Source: Bacteroides luhongzhouii (GTDB lineage Bacteria; Bacteroidota; Bacteroidia; Bacteroidales; Bacteroidaceae). Taken from it: a DNA stretch of 64,000 nt. The position numbers were made by a program, and so were the translations under genes. The notes beneath the pieces were generated by a model. The model saw only the letters and a program-made list of their open reading frames with translations. It did no database searches and was not told the origin of the DNA. Location: positions 186,001-250,000 of the forward strand of contig NZ_CP059973.1 in the NCBI RefSeq assembly GCF_009193295.2. The letters run 5' to 3'. Below, in pieces: positions 27,480 through 36,007 of the stretch. Within the stretch, counting starts at the first letter, position 1; each line of letters begins with the position of its first letter.

Positions 27480-28699
27480 ATGGCTCGAAAATCATTTTCT
27501 GTTTTGTTCTTTATCAAAAAAGCCAAGTTATTAAAGAACGGAGAAGCACCTGTATGCATGAGAATCACTGTAAACGGCTGTATGGTAGATATTTCTATCA
27601 AAAGAAGTTGTCCCGTAAACCTATGGAATCAGGCAAAAGAGAATTCAAAAGGAAAAGACCGTATGTCGGTGGAACTGAACCACTACTTAGAAATCACACG
27701 CTCACGCATACACCAAATTTATAGGGAACTGGAAACTTCCGACAAGGTTATCACCGTTGATCTTGTGAGAAAACTGTATTATGGTGTGGATGAAGAAAGC
27801 AAAACCCTTTTGCAAGTATTCAGAGAACACAACGAACAAAGTCGTAAGCTGATCGGAAAAGACTTTGTTAGTAAAACCGTTCAACGGTATGAAACCACTA
27901 CCCGATATTTGGAGGAATTCATTAAGAAAGAATATCAGTTATCTGATATTGCCCTGAATAACTTGGAAGCCAACTTCATTTCTAAGTTCGAGCTTTCTTG
28001 AAGATTGAAAAAGGTTGTGCGCAGAACTCCGCTATCACCCGACTAAAGAATTTGAAGAAGATTATCCGCATTGCTCTGGAAAACGACTGGATAAAGAAAG
28101 ATCCGTTTGCTTACTATCGTTTCAAACTGGAAGAAACTGATCCCGAATTTCTGACGATGGACGAGATTAAAATCATTCTCGCTAAAGAGTTCACAATTAA
28201 ACGAGTAGAACAGGTACGTGACGTTTTTGTCTTTTGCATTTTTACTGGCTTGGCGTTCAGCGATGTGAAAGATTTATCACCCGAACACTTGGTAAAAGAC
28301 AATAAAGGAGAACTTTGGATAAGGAAGAACCGCCAAAAGACAAAAATCATGTGTAACATTCCTGTGTTACCAGTAGCAGCTTCCATACTTGATAAATATA
28401 AGGATGTGGCAGAGTGTACCGGAAAACTTTTACCTGTATTGTGTAATCAACGCATGAACAGTTATTTGAAGGAAATTGCCGATGTGTGCGGAATTCATAA
28501 AAATCTTAGCACACATACCGCCCGTCATAGCTACGCCACAAGCATTTGCCTTGCAAATGGCGTGAGTATGGAGAATGTTGCTAAGATGTTAGGTCATGCA
28601 GATACAAGCGTAACAAAACACTATGCAAGGGTATTGGATCAGAATATTTTCAAGGATATGCAAAAAGTAAATAGCTGCCTGTCGGAATTGGCTATATAA
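27480..28699 (+). pseudogene. Tyrosine integrase of the element, frameshifted
   Basis: Integrase expected to recombine attP with the tRNA-Lys site. The first frame (ATG 27480, MARKSFSVLFF) runs to TGA at 27999-28001 after FISKFELS; the second continues from there with KIEKGCAQNSAI to 28699. Restoring one base in the cttt run near 27993-27997 would join them into a protein of about 407 residues. The catalytic part has HTARH, LGHADTSVTKHY with the nucleophile tyrosine, but the first arginine is replaced (FTGLAFSDV), as is known for IntDOT-like integrases. The frameshift may be a true mutation, a programmed event or a sequencing error. The IS ends only about 100 bp upstream. Confidence 0.85.
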
Positions 28700-28721
28700 T
28701 AAAGATAGTAGCTAATATTGA

Positions 28722-28763
28722 AAAAGGATTGGGAAGAATGAATTTCATTTTCTCAATCCTTTT
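28722..28763 (+). terminator. Terminator after the integrase
   Basis: aaaaggattgggaa (28722-28735) pairs with ttctcaatcctttt (28750-28763) with one G-T pair, followed by cttttat. Confidence 0.7.
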
Positions 28764-28850
28764 CTTTTATAGTAAGTTTTCCAGAACTCAATATGAAGCA
28801 TTGACAAAGATAAGTTCCATATTTAGCCTGTTCAAGTCCGAGCCTTCGGT

Positions 28851-28900
28851 TTAGATGAAAATCTTCCTCTCACTATGTTCGAGCGTATTTTCATCTAAAG
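28851..28900. repeat. Inverted repeat between integrase and excisionase-like gene
   Basis: tttagatgaaaat (28851-28863) and attttcatctaaa (28888-28900) form a perfect 13-bp stem with a 24-nt loop. Possible terminator for the minus-strand HTH gene or a protein binding site. Confidence 0.5.
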
Positions 28901-28982
28901 ACTTGCACAGACTAAATACTTCACTGGAAAAGTCAATGATTCAAATTAAATTCCGAAAAACAATGTTTTCGGGGCTGGTGGG

Positions 28983-29276
28983 CTATTCTTTCCAGCTTTC
29001 AAAGTAGTGCTTTTGGAGTAGCTTATCAATATCACTTTGACGGTAGATGATTTTACCTTTTATCTGAATAAAGGGGATTAGTCCCGTATCTCGCCACTCT
29101 TGCAGGGTTCGCAAACTGACATTCAGTTTCTTGGAAACTTCATTGTTGGAAAGAAAGCGTTCCCCGTTTAGGTGGGGCTTGTAGTGCTTGACAATAGATT
29201 CAATGCCGTTCAGCATTGAATCAAGCGAAGAAATAAATTCTTTGACTTGTGGGGTATCTTTATTTATTAGTTCCAT
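28983..29276 (-). CDS. Helix-turn-helix protein, excisionase-like (MerR-type HTH_17)
   Basis: A 97-residue DNA-binding protein with a winged-helix motif at about 42-90 (RFLSNNEVSKKLNVSLRTLQEWRDTGLIPFIQIKGKIIYRQSDIDKLLQ). It is typical of the small Xis-like proteins that neighbour integrases in Bacteroides mobile elements and may direct excision. The N-terminal 40 residues are helical. It is the first gene leftward of a minus-strand cluster that also holds a second HTH protein and a DUF3876-type protein. Confidence 0.8.
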   Translation of the reverse strand: MELINKDTPQVKEFISSLDSMLNGIESIVKHYKPHLNGERFLSNNEVSKKLNVSLRTLQEWRDTGLIPFIQIKGKIIYRQSDIDKLLQKHYFESWKE

Positions 29277-29329
29277 GATTGAAAGATTGTTTTATTGAAA
29301 TATTGATTTCAAGATGGCTAGATAGCAGA

Positions 29330-29623
29330 CTAGTTGCGCAGATAGTCACCAAGCGATGAAATACTAAGTACATCTTTTACCGAATCATAATCTACATAGA
29401 GTCGTTTGGATGCAATGGAAATAAAGTACTGGCTATCATCTTGCTGTATCTCATAAGTAGCGGGTGAAGCCTGTTTGGTAGTTTCCGATACATATATAAT
29501 AGAAAGAAGGTACTCTTTATCATTCCGATAGATGATAACCGTAGGATTCAGATTAACGCTTTCCCATGTGCCGACAATGGAAAATAGGTTGAAGGACGGA
29601 TAATCTTTTTTAGTTCTTTTCAT
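29330..29623 (-). CDS. DUF3876-like small protein
   Basis: About 97 residues from MKRTKKDYPSFNLFS at 29623; a longer frame extends to 29740 but overlaps the upstream HTH gene, so I prefer this start, which overlaps its 3' end by 14 bp. It reads as a small beta-rich domain (IVGTWESVNLNPTVIIYRND, then YFISIASKRLYVDYDSVKDVLSI). I recognise the pattern as DUF3876, common in Bacteroides mobile elements with no known function. Confidence 0.7.
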   Translation of the reverse strand: MKRTKKDYPSFNLFSIVGTWESVNLNPTVIIYRNDKEYLLSIIYVSETTKQASPATYEIQQDDSQYFISIASKRLYVDYDSVKDVLSISSLGDYLRN

Positions 29624-29924
29624 AAGACGTGGTTTGTTTGAGTGATTGATTCTGTGTTTCACTGTCTGCAATAATTCTTTCAATATCGGATGACTTATAA
29701 TAAATCTTGCTCCCGATTTGAGAATAAGCCAACCGCCCACTACTTCGGTAATATTGCAGCGTGCGTTTACTAAAGCCTAACAATAGGCATACTTCCTGAC
29801 TATCCAGCCAGTTTTCGTCTTTCTGAGTATGAGTGCTGCATAAACATTCTATTCGTTTGGCAAACTTGGTGAACCGTTCGCAGACATGCGAAAAGGTTCT
29901 CTTTTCAATGGTTACTACTTCCAT
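29610..29924 (-). CDS. Helix-turn-helix protein, excisionase-like
   Basis: 104 residues; HTH_17-type winged helix at about 39-88 (WLDSQEVCLLLGFSKRTLQYYRSSGRLAYSQIGSKIYYKSSDIERI). The N-terminal part is helical. Paralogous to the genes at 28983 and 32511. Probably works in control of integration/excision or mobilization; not assignable more precisely. Confidence 0.8.
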   Translation of the reverse strand: MEVVTIEKRTFSHVCERFTKFAKRIECLCSTHTQKDENWLDSQEVCLLLGFSKRTLQYYRSSGRLAYSQIGSKIYYKSSDIERIIADSETQNQSLKQTTSYEKN

Positions 29925-30241
29925 GCTTCTAATTTAAAATGGTTTATAAAACGTGTTGATTCTATTTTCATCGGCAAATGAAAGAAGAATTAAGAGCCGT
30001 TTTCAAAACTGTCTGGAAGTGGTAGAATATGACTATATCTGGCTTCTTCCAAAAATTCAAAAGCCAGATATATAATTGAAATATGCTTTGTTATTAGAAA
30101 ATACTATATTAATATCAAAAGTAGAATTTTAAGTCTCCACACCTGCGCTATGCTTCGGGTTATATTCTAGTTTAAAACTTGCACAAACTGGATAATACAC
30201 TGATAGAGTTAATGTTATTAATCCGTCTCAGAAAAAATGTT
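29925..30241. other. Intergenic region with a hairpin
   Basis: About 317 bp without a gene. It holds an 11-bp inverted repeat (atatctggctt at 30034-30044, aagccagatat at 30060-30070), possibly a terminator or operator between the LuxR-type gene and the HTH gene. Nothing else recognised. Confidence 0.45.
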
Positions 30242-31026
30242 TTATTGAATCGAGCTGTTTAATAAGCCCAACCTTTGAGCAATATTAACAGCTTCAATAG
30301 AATTGTTTGCCTTTAATTTTAATAGTATGTTTTGCCTATGAGTATTTATTGTATTGATACTGACATTTAAAGAGTTTGCAATTTCTTTGCTTAATAAGCC
30401 TTGTTTCATTAATTGTAAAACGCACAACTCCCTATTAGTCAATGGTTCTTCTAAGGTATCTGACAAATCAATAAATATCTGTTCTCCTGTTTCAAAATTA
30501 TATAGGTGGCTTTTGGTTATTTCTGATTCATGACTTGCATCAACATCAATAACCGAAAGCATAAGCCAAATATTACCAGATTTATCCAATTCTATTGCTT
30601 GCTCCTGTTCAATAATACGGATATATTCACCACGTACATTTTTTACTCGCATCTCATGTACCATCTTGTGCTTCATTTTTTCTTCTGCGGAAAGACTACT
30701 TAATAAAGAGTAGATTTTCTTTCTAACAAGCAAGCCGTAATGTATATCACCCGGATGAATAATTTCTAAGACAGGTTCATGTCCGTTGATAAATAACCTT
30801 TCAGGGTCAATTCCGTATGACTGAGGAATATTGTCTGATACAAAAACGAATTTTTTAGTACAGCAATCAAAGACCAGCACAATACTATGCGCTAGTTCCG
30901 ACAATCTGAGCCAATCTGTTTTTTTTGTTCTATAACAGAGTAATCCAACTCGTTGATAAAAGCGCTTGATGTTGGCAGAATATTTTCGACTACTTTTTCT
31001 ATTTTATCTATTGATTCATTTTTCAT
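30242..31026 (-). CDS. LuxR-type regulator split by a frameshift at an A8 tract
   Basis: The C-terminal frame (30242-30904 and further upstream) encodes a PAS-like sensor region (AHSIVLVFDCCTKKFVFVSDN, then HPGDIHYGLLVRKK) and a LuxR/FixJ HTH (PLTNRELCVLQLMKQGLLSKEIANSL ...) at its end. Directly upstream, from ATG at 31026 (MKNESIDKIEKVVENILP), another frame reads into the same protein but meets a stop after SDCRN. A -1 shift at the run of eight A (30919-30926 on the plus strand as T8) joins both to about 260 residues with a sensible EQKKTDWLRLSELAHS junction. Slippage on A AAA AAA could be programmed; a simple mutation is the alternative. Confidence 0.72.
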
Positions 31027-31193
31027 ATCTCACATTTTCAGTCCATTAAGGCTTGCCTCATTATAAATGACTATTGTAACAGTTAAGGCTTGCCTGTAAC
31101 TTTGCACAAAGTTAATAAATTAATAATGAATAACATGTGTAAGGTTACATATAGTTATCCATGCCAATAATAAACAATTAAAAACTATCAATT

Positions 31194-31685
31194 ATGATTC
31201 AGAAAGTTAAGTTAATAACACGTGAAGGTAAAAAAGTTATGGGCTACCGAGTTACTGTTACTTCGGATTTTCATTCTAATATAGAGAATATATGGGATAA
31301 AATTCAAGATATTGATACTTTGAGAGAGATTTGTAAACCTAAAGCTAGTTTTATTGCTTGTGATGATTCTCCTATACAGTGGAAAGAAGGCAAAACTTTT
31401 GTTTTCAAAATGTACTTGCATGGCTTTTTACCAGTAGGTAGTCATACAATTAATGTTGTCAAGATGGATAAAGCGTCACGAGAAATAAATACAAAAGAAT
31501 ATGATAATACTGTAGTCATTTGGAATCACTATATTAAGATGGAAGAAATAAGCCAACAGGTAACCCGATATACTGACACTGTGGATTTATATGCAGGCTG
31601 TTTAACGTCTATTGCCGCATGGTGGACTTTGAAATTTTATAAGCACAGACAACGCAAATGGCAAAAGATAGCTAAGAGTTTATAA
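31194..31685 (+). CDS. SRPBCC (START-like) superfamily protein
   Basis: 163 residues with the helix-grip pattern: VTSDFHSNIENIWDKIQDIDTLREI at the N-terminus, a beta-rich centre (GKTFVFKMYLHGFLPVGSHTINV), and a long C-terminal helix (TSIAAWWTLKFYKHRQRKWQKIAKSL). The fold binds hydrophobic ligands; the function here is unknown. It starts a plus-strand pair with the RteC-like gene 30 bp downstream and is divergent from the LuxR-type regulator, which may control it. Confidence 0.65.
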   Translation: MIQKVKLITREGKKVMGYRVTVTSDFHSNIENIWDKIQDIDTLREICKPKASFIACDDSPIQWKEGKTFVFKMYLHGFLPVGSHTINVVKMDKASREINTKEYDNTVVIWNHYIKMEEISQQVTRYTDTVDLYAGCLTSIAAWWTLKFYKHRQRKWQKIAKSL

Positions 31686-31715
31686 ATTCATATAGAGCGA
31701 TAAAAACAGAAAGCC

Positions 31716-32357
31716 ATGTCAGATTGGGATTTAACTGAAAAACGTATATATAAATTGCTAAGACATCCATACCAATTAGATAAGTCTGTTGTTGAAGATA
31801 TGGCTTCTGCTTATTTGGAATTTGTGGAGGAACTCTTCGATTACCTGAATAGAATAGGCGACAATAAAATACGAATTAGACAGCTTAATATGAGTTATAT
31901 TGACTTTGGAACACTTAAAGCGTTGGAAGAATCATGTCCCACAGAAAACAGTAAGTTGAAATTGGTTTTTCTAGATAAGTTGTTATCGTTGATAAATATG
32001 GAACAGGAATTAATTTATCGACAGATGGAGTATCCTAAATTTTTTATCAATATTGAATCTGAATGGAAATCACCATTTTATCTAAATAATGAAGTAATAA
32101 AACTCGTAGATATGATGGAGCTAGTTTGTGGTATTTTCTATATATCAGATGGTGTTATTCGCATAGATCATAAGGAAATCTTTCTTAGCGATGTAGCTCG
32201 TATCTTTGAAAAGATGTTTAATATAAATTTTGGTGATATTTATAAGAAAGAAAGTGCAGTAATCAAACGAAAGCCAATGAAAATAACTGAATTTCTCGAT
32301 AGGTTGAAAGCTGCTATTATCCAGAAGAGTAAAGAAGAAGGTTACTATCATTCATAA
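31716..32357 (+). CDS. RteC-like regulator
   Basis: 213 residues resembling RteC, the regulator that activates excision of CTnDOT-type elements. Characteristic C-terminal part: EWKSPFYLNNEVIKLVDMMELVCG, then ISDGVIRIDHKEIFLSDVARIFEKMFNINFGDIY and ITEFLDRLKAAIIQK. It is shorter than the best-known RteC proteins, lacking part of the N-terminal region. Together with the neighbouring HTH genes it probably regulates excision or mobilization of this element. Confidence 0.75.
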   Translation: MSDWDLTEKRIYKLLRHPYQLDKSVVEDMASAYLEFVEELFDYLNRIGDNKIRIRQLNMSYIDFGTLKALEESCPTENSKLKLVFLDKLLSLINMEQELIYRQMEYPKFFINIESEWKSPFYLNNEVIKLVDMMELVCGIFYISDGVIRIDHKEIFLSDVARIFEKMFNINFGDIYKKESAVIKRKPMKITEFLDRLKAAIIQKSKEEGYYHS

Positions 32358-32510
32358 AGTATAAAGTAATTTGATCTGAAAATCAATCATATACATGCAA
32401 TTTATGGGGGAGTACCACTGGTATTCCCCTAACTTATTTGCACTCATTTGCCGAACTTTGCTTCATCAATCGATTGAAAACAAGAATGTTGAACTTAAAA
32501 ATTAAGCAAA

Positions 32511-32843
32511 ATGTATATAGATAACGAAAACTTCGAGAGGTGGATGGAAAAACTATCCAAGAAACTCACTGAAATCGGACAAGACTTGAAATCACTCATC
32601 AATACTGATGCGGTACTAGATGATAATGAGAAGATTCTCGATAATCAAGATTTAGCTTTTCTCCTGAAAGTATCTTTCCGAACTCTTCAACGCTACAGAG
32701 TAAATAAACAACTTCCCTATTTCACTATCGGAAGGAAAACCTATTATCGGGCTGTAGATATTCGAGCTTTTGTTCGTGAACGTGCCGATTCTCAAACCTA
32801 CAAGCAGTTTGAAAAAGCCAATCAGTTGGATAATCAACCTTGA
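32511..32843 (+). CDS. Helix-turn-helix protein, excisionase-like
   Basis: 110 residues with HTH_17-type winged helix at about 44-92 (DNQDLAFLLKVSFRTLQRYRVNKQLPYFTIGRKTYYRAVDIRAFV). Third such protein of this element. It lies between the RteC-like gene and the oriT-like region and may take part in relaxosome or excision control. Confidence 0.8.
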   Translation: MYIDNENFERWMEKLSKKLTEIGQDLKSLINTDAVLDDNEKILDNQDLAFLLKVSFRTLQRYRVNKQLPYFTIGRKTYYRAVDIRAFVRERADSQTYKQFEKANQLDNQP

Positions 32844-32894
32844 TAGCAAAAAGTAGCAGAGGAAAGAAGCCTGTGTTCAGGATATTCCTTTGTG

Positions 32895-33110
32895 CTGCCA
32901 CCCCGATTTAGCAGAAACTGCTTCACCTATCGGTTCAGCCCATTTCGCTAAATCGAGCAAGAGGGAACTGGACAAGTCCTGTTCTTCCCTCTTGCCCTGC
33001 GGGGCAAAGCCTTCGGCTTTAGCGTGTTACAGGAACACGCTGTAATAACACCTGTAATAAGTATTTTCTTTGTAATGCTTATTATCAGGTATTTATCTAT
33101 TCATATTTCT
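32895..33110. other. Probable origin of transfer (oriT) region
   Basis: Hairpin-rich, more GC-rich stretch directly before the mobilization genes. Inverted repeats: cgatttagc/gctaaatcg (32904-32912, 32947-32955), gcaagagggaa/ttccctcttgc (32957-32967, 32985-32995), aaagcc/ggcttt near 33006-33020, and agcgtgtt/aacacgct (33021-33028, 33034-33041). Position and structure fit an oriT; the nick site cannot be determined. Confidence 0.5.
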
Positions 33111-33127
33111 ATAAAAAAGTAATTACC

Positions 33128-33712
33128 ATGCCAAACAGCAGTCGAAAAACGATATTCACTACCATTTCCATAGACAAGGAAGCGGCAGCTTTGGTAGAGA
33201 AGATATGCAAACGCTATTCACTGAAAAAGAGTGAAGTTGTAAAGTTGGCGTTTGGGTATATAGATAAAGCACATATCAATCCATCCGAAGCACCTGAATC
33301 TGTAAAATCAGAACTGGCGAAAATAAATAAGAGACAGGATGATATTATACGTTTCATTCGTCATTATGAGGAAGAACAACTAAACCCCACGATACGGGCA
33401 ACAAATTCTATCGCTTTACGCTTCAATGCTATCGGCAAAACATTGGAAACTCTTATTCTCTCTCAACTAGAAGCCAGTCAGGAGAGACAAACAGCCGTAC
33501 TTAAAAAGCTAAGTGAACAGTTTGGCAATCATGCCGGTGTGATAAACAACCAGTCCAAACAGATTAATGCACTCTACCATATACACCAACAGGATTATAA
33601 AAAGTTGCTTCAACTGATACAACTCTATTCAGAACTTTCTGCTTGCGGCGTGATGGATAGCAGAAAGAAAGAGAACCTGAAAAACGAAATCGGTAATCTA
33701 ATAAATACATAG
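33128..33712 (+). CDS. BfmA/BtgA-family mobilization accessory protein
   Basis: 194 residues. The N-terminus (SRKTIFTTISIDKEAAALVEKICKRYSLKKSEVVKLAFGYIDK) looks like a ribbon-helix-helix or related DNA-binding segment, followed by long coiled-coil helices (about 65-190). It precedes the relaxase gene by 4 bp, the usual order btgA-btgB, and probably helps load the relaxase at oriT. Confidence 0.78.
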   Translation: MPNSSRKTIFTTISIDKEAAALVEKICKRYSLKKSEVVKLAFGYIDKAHINPSEAPESVKSELAKINKRQDDIIRFIRHYEEEQLNPTIRATNSIALRFNAIGKTLETLILSQLEASQERQTAVLKKLSEQFGNHAGVINNQSKQINALYHIHQQDYKKLLQLIQLYSELSACGVMDSRKKENLKNEIGNLINT

Positions 33713-33716
33713 AGCC

Positions 33717-34688
33717 ATGCACATAGATTTTGCTCCACCATCTAAAGGTACATATAATAATGCTGGCAGTAGCCGACAGCTAGCAAATTACCTTGAACAT
33801 GAGGACTTAGAAAGAATGGAAAAGGGTATCTATACCGAAGGCTTTTTCAATCTTGCAGAGGATAATATCTATAAATCAAAGGTTATAAAAGATATAGATA
33901 CCAATATCGGGCAACTATTGAAAACAGATGCTAAGTTTTTTGCTATTCATATCAGCCCATCGGAAAAGGAACTCAGAGTAATGGGTAATACAGAACAGGA
34001 ACAAGCTGAAGCGATGAAACACTATATCCGTGAAGTGTTTATTCCTGAATACGCAAAGAACTTCAAAAAAGAACTATCCGCTTCGGATATAAAATTTTAC
34101 GGTAAGATTCATTTTAACCGTAGTTGTTCAAGGAATGAACTGAACATGCACTGCCATTTGATAGTCAGCCGTAAAGACCAATCCAACAAAAAGAAACTAT
34201 CACCACTTACGAATCATAAGAACACCAAGAATGGAATAGTCAAAGGTGGTTTTGACCGTGTGAATCTCTTTCAGCAGGCAGAACAGGGATTTGATAAGCT
34301 ATTCGGATATGATCGCCAACAAACAGAATCATTTGATTACCAAAATGTGATGAAAAACGGTTCTATATCGGAACAGTTTGAACTACAGGAGCAAGAAACT
34401 CAATCCAGTGAAAGAAAAACAGAAATCAACCAGGATAGCAACCAAGAGAACTTATTTTCTATCAATCTTGAAAACAAGGAAGCAAGTAACCAAGCTTTCA
34501 ATACAAATACCCATATTTTCACTCCACAAGAAAATAATACCTCTATCAATCCATCTTTCTATAATGAAAACAACCAAACATCAAATTCATTCATTTCTTT
34601 TATTTCTTCACAAAAAGCAGACTTCCAATTCAACTCCGAAGAACAAATACCTAAGCTCAAGAAAAGAAGGAAGCAAAAAAGGCTTTAA
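33717..34688 (+). CDS. BtgB-like/DUF5712 relaxase (mobilization protein)
   Basis: A 323-residue protein that should nick oriT and lead the transferred strand. The N-terminal 210 residues form the relaxase domain, with a histidine-rich LNMHCHLIVSRKD motif (H145, H147) and an earlier FAIHISPSEKE strand. The C-terminal 110 residues are a low-complexity Gln/Asn/Ser-rich tail ending KKRRKQKRL, an unusual composition in a protein of this size. Start at ATG 33717, 4 bp after the accessory gene. Confidence 0.8.
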   Translation: MHIDFAPPSKGTYNNAGSSRQLANYLEHEDLERMEKGIYTEGFFNLAEDNIYKSKVIKDIDTNIGQLLKTDAKFFAIHISPSEKELRVMGNTEQEQAEAMKHYIREVFIPEYAKNFKKELSASDIKFYGKIHFNRSCSRNELNMHCHLIVSRKDQSNKKKLSPLTNHKNTKNGIVKGGFDRVNLFQQAEQGFDKLFGYDRQQTESFDYQNVMKNGSISEQFELQEQETQSSERKTEINQDSNQENLFSINLENKEASNQAFNTNTHIFTPQENNTSINPSFYNENNQTSNSFISFISSQKADFQFNSEEQIPKLKKRRKQKRL

Positions 34689-34773
34689 GTTATTTTAGTT
34701 CAAGAAAACAACCAAGTTTTGGCACTCTCGAATAAAAGCGACTCATTATGTACATAAAAATATAAAAGTTTAA

Positions 34774-34781
34774 TATATTTG
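34774..34781 (+). promoter_or_regulatory. Candidate promoter of the three-gene cargo operon
   Basis: tatatttg fits TAnnTTTG, lying 180 bp upstream of the first cargo gene, after the relaxase stop. The long AT-rich leader is unusual and could hold regulatory sequence. Confidence 0.4.
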
Positions 34782-34960
34782 TATTTGAGTTGACAACTGT
34801 ATCAAGATACAGTCCCCTCAATCGGCTGAAAATGTAGTTCAGAGTGATTACAACTAAAATCACAGTCAAAAAAATCATCTCTGTATTATATTTCTAAGTG
34901 CTTTAATTGGCTATTTGAAAACGATAATGTATCAAAAAAGTAAACTTTTAAATATATACC

Positions 34961-36007
34961 ATGAAAAAACTAAAGAAAATAGGACATGATATTGCATTGA
35001 ATAATTTTGTAGTTCATCAAGTTACTAAAATGGCAGGAGATAGAAAGACAGGATTAAAGTTAGCAAAATCGACTCTTAAAACGACAACAAAGGAATCTGC
35101 CTTTATTGCTAAAATTACAGATGCCTATTCTAAAAAATCACATCCGACATATGGCATCTTTAATACAGAAAATAAGTCTAATGAGTTTCAAACTTCATTA
35201 AGAGAATTTTGTGCAGGAAAAACTGATTTCATTTCCTTCTCTCAAAGATCGATGAATTACTATAAGACTGTTATAGAAAAAAATGCACCTGCAAGTGGAG
35301 GGTTTGTTGTATTTGCTTTTTATAATAATACAACAAACAAGACACAACATCTTCTGGTTTTAACTCTCAATAACAAAGATGGCTATTATATTGATGAAAA
35401 AAATCTTACTATTGAAGATATAAAGAATTTAGACTTGAGCAAAATAGATGTGGCATGTCTTATTAATATAACAAAATGGCTAAAAATTGAAAGGGGCGAG
35501 AATTTGGAGAGTAAAACCTATCTATCCTTCGTAAAAGGGAATAAAGATATTAGTCTTTACTTTATGGATTTTATTGGATGTCAAAATAAGACAACTAGTA
35601 CAGATTCTTCTAAAAAATTAGCAAATGCATTAGTGAGATTTTGTACAAATAAGAAATATGATGATGCAAAAACAAGAGATATTAAAAATGCCGTTTATTA
35701 TTACTGTATTGAATGTATTAATGCAAAAAAAGAAATTTCATTATCTGCTATATCTGCGCTCATAAATCCAGAAAATCCTGATGAATTTCAAGAATTTGCA
35801 TCTTCGGAGGAAAACGAAGTAGATGAAATTATTAGTGGAGATAAAACGATCTTGAAGACATTGAATTATGTCAAATATAGAACACCTGATTTAACTGTAG
35901 AATTCAATAATAAGTTAATAGGAGTTCAAATATTCTACAGCGACAAAAAAAACGAACTAACAATTAAAAATGTACCGGATGAATTGAGAAAGCAAATAAC
36001 CCAATGA
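34961..36007 (+). CDS. NdpA/YejK-like nucleoid-associated protein (cargo gene 1)
   Basis: 348 residues, close to the 335 of E. coli YejK, and collinear with it. YSKKSHPTYGIFNTE corresponds to the SKNKAYGLFSEE region, SGGFVVFAFY to the GGFVLF strand, INITKWLK to LTEW, YLSFVKGNKDISLYFMDFIGC to the conserved FLKG..FFMDFLG block, and LTIKNVPDELRKQI to the C-terminal end. The family binds nucleoid DNA but has no clear molecular function. It overlaps the next gene by 4 bp (ATGA type). Very AT-rich, located in the cargo slot of a mobile element, which is unusual for a nucleoid protein. Confidence 0.82.
   Translation: MKKLKKIGHDIALNNFVVHQVTKMAGDRKTGLKLAKSTLKTTTKESAFIAKITDAYSKKSHPTYGIFNTENKSNEFQTSLREFCAGKTDFISFSQRSMNYYKTVIEKNAPASGGFVVFAFYNNTTNKTQHLLVLTLNNKDGYYIDEKNLTIEDIKNLDLSKIDVACLINITKWLKIERGENLESKTYLSFVKGNKDISLYFMDFIGCQNKTTSTDSSKKLANALVRFCTNKKYDDAKTRDIKNAVYYYCIECINAKKEISLSAISALINPENPDEFQEFASSEENEVDEIISGDKTILKTLNYVKYRTPDLTVEFNNKLIGVQIFYSDKKNELTIKNVPDELRKQITQ

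Noticed and set aside
33001..33060. CRISPR-like array in the oriT region
   Set aside because: The repeats are inverted and different from each other; there are no regularly spaced direct repeats and no cas genes in the window.
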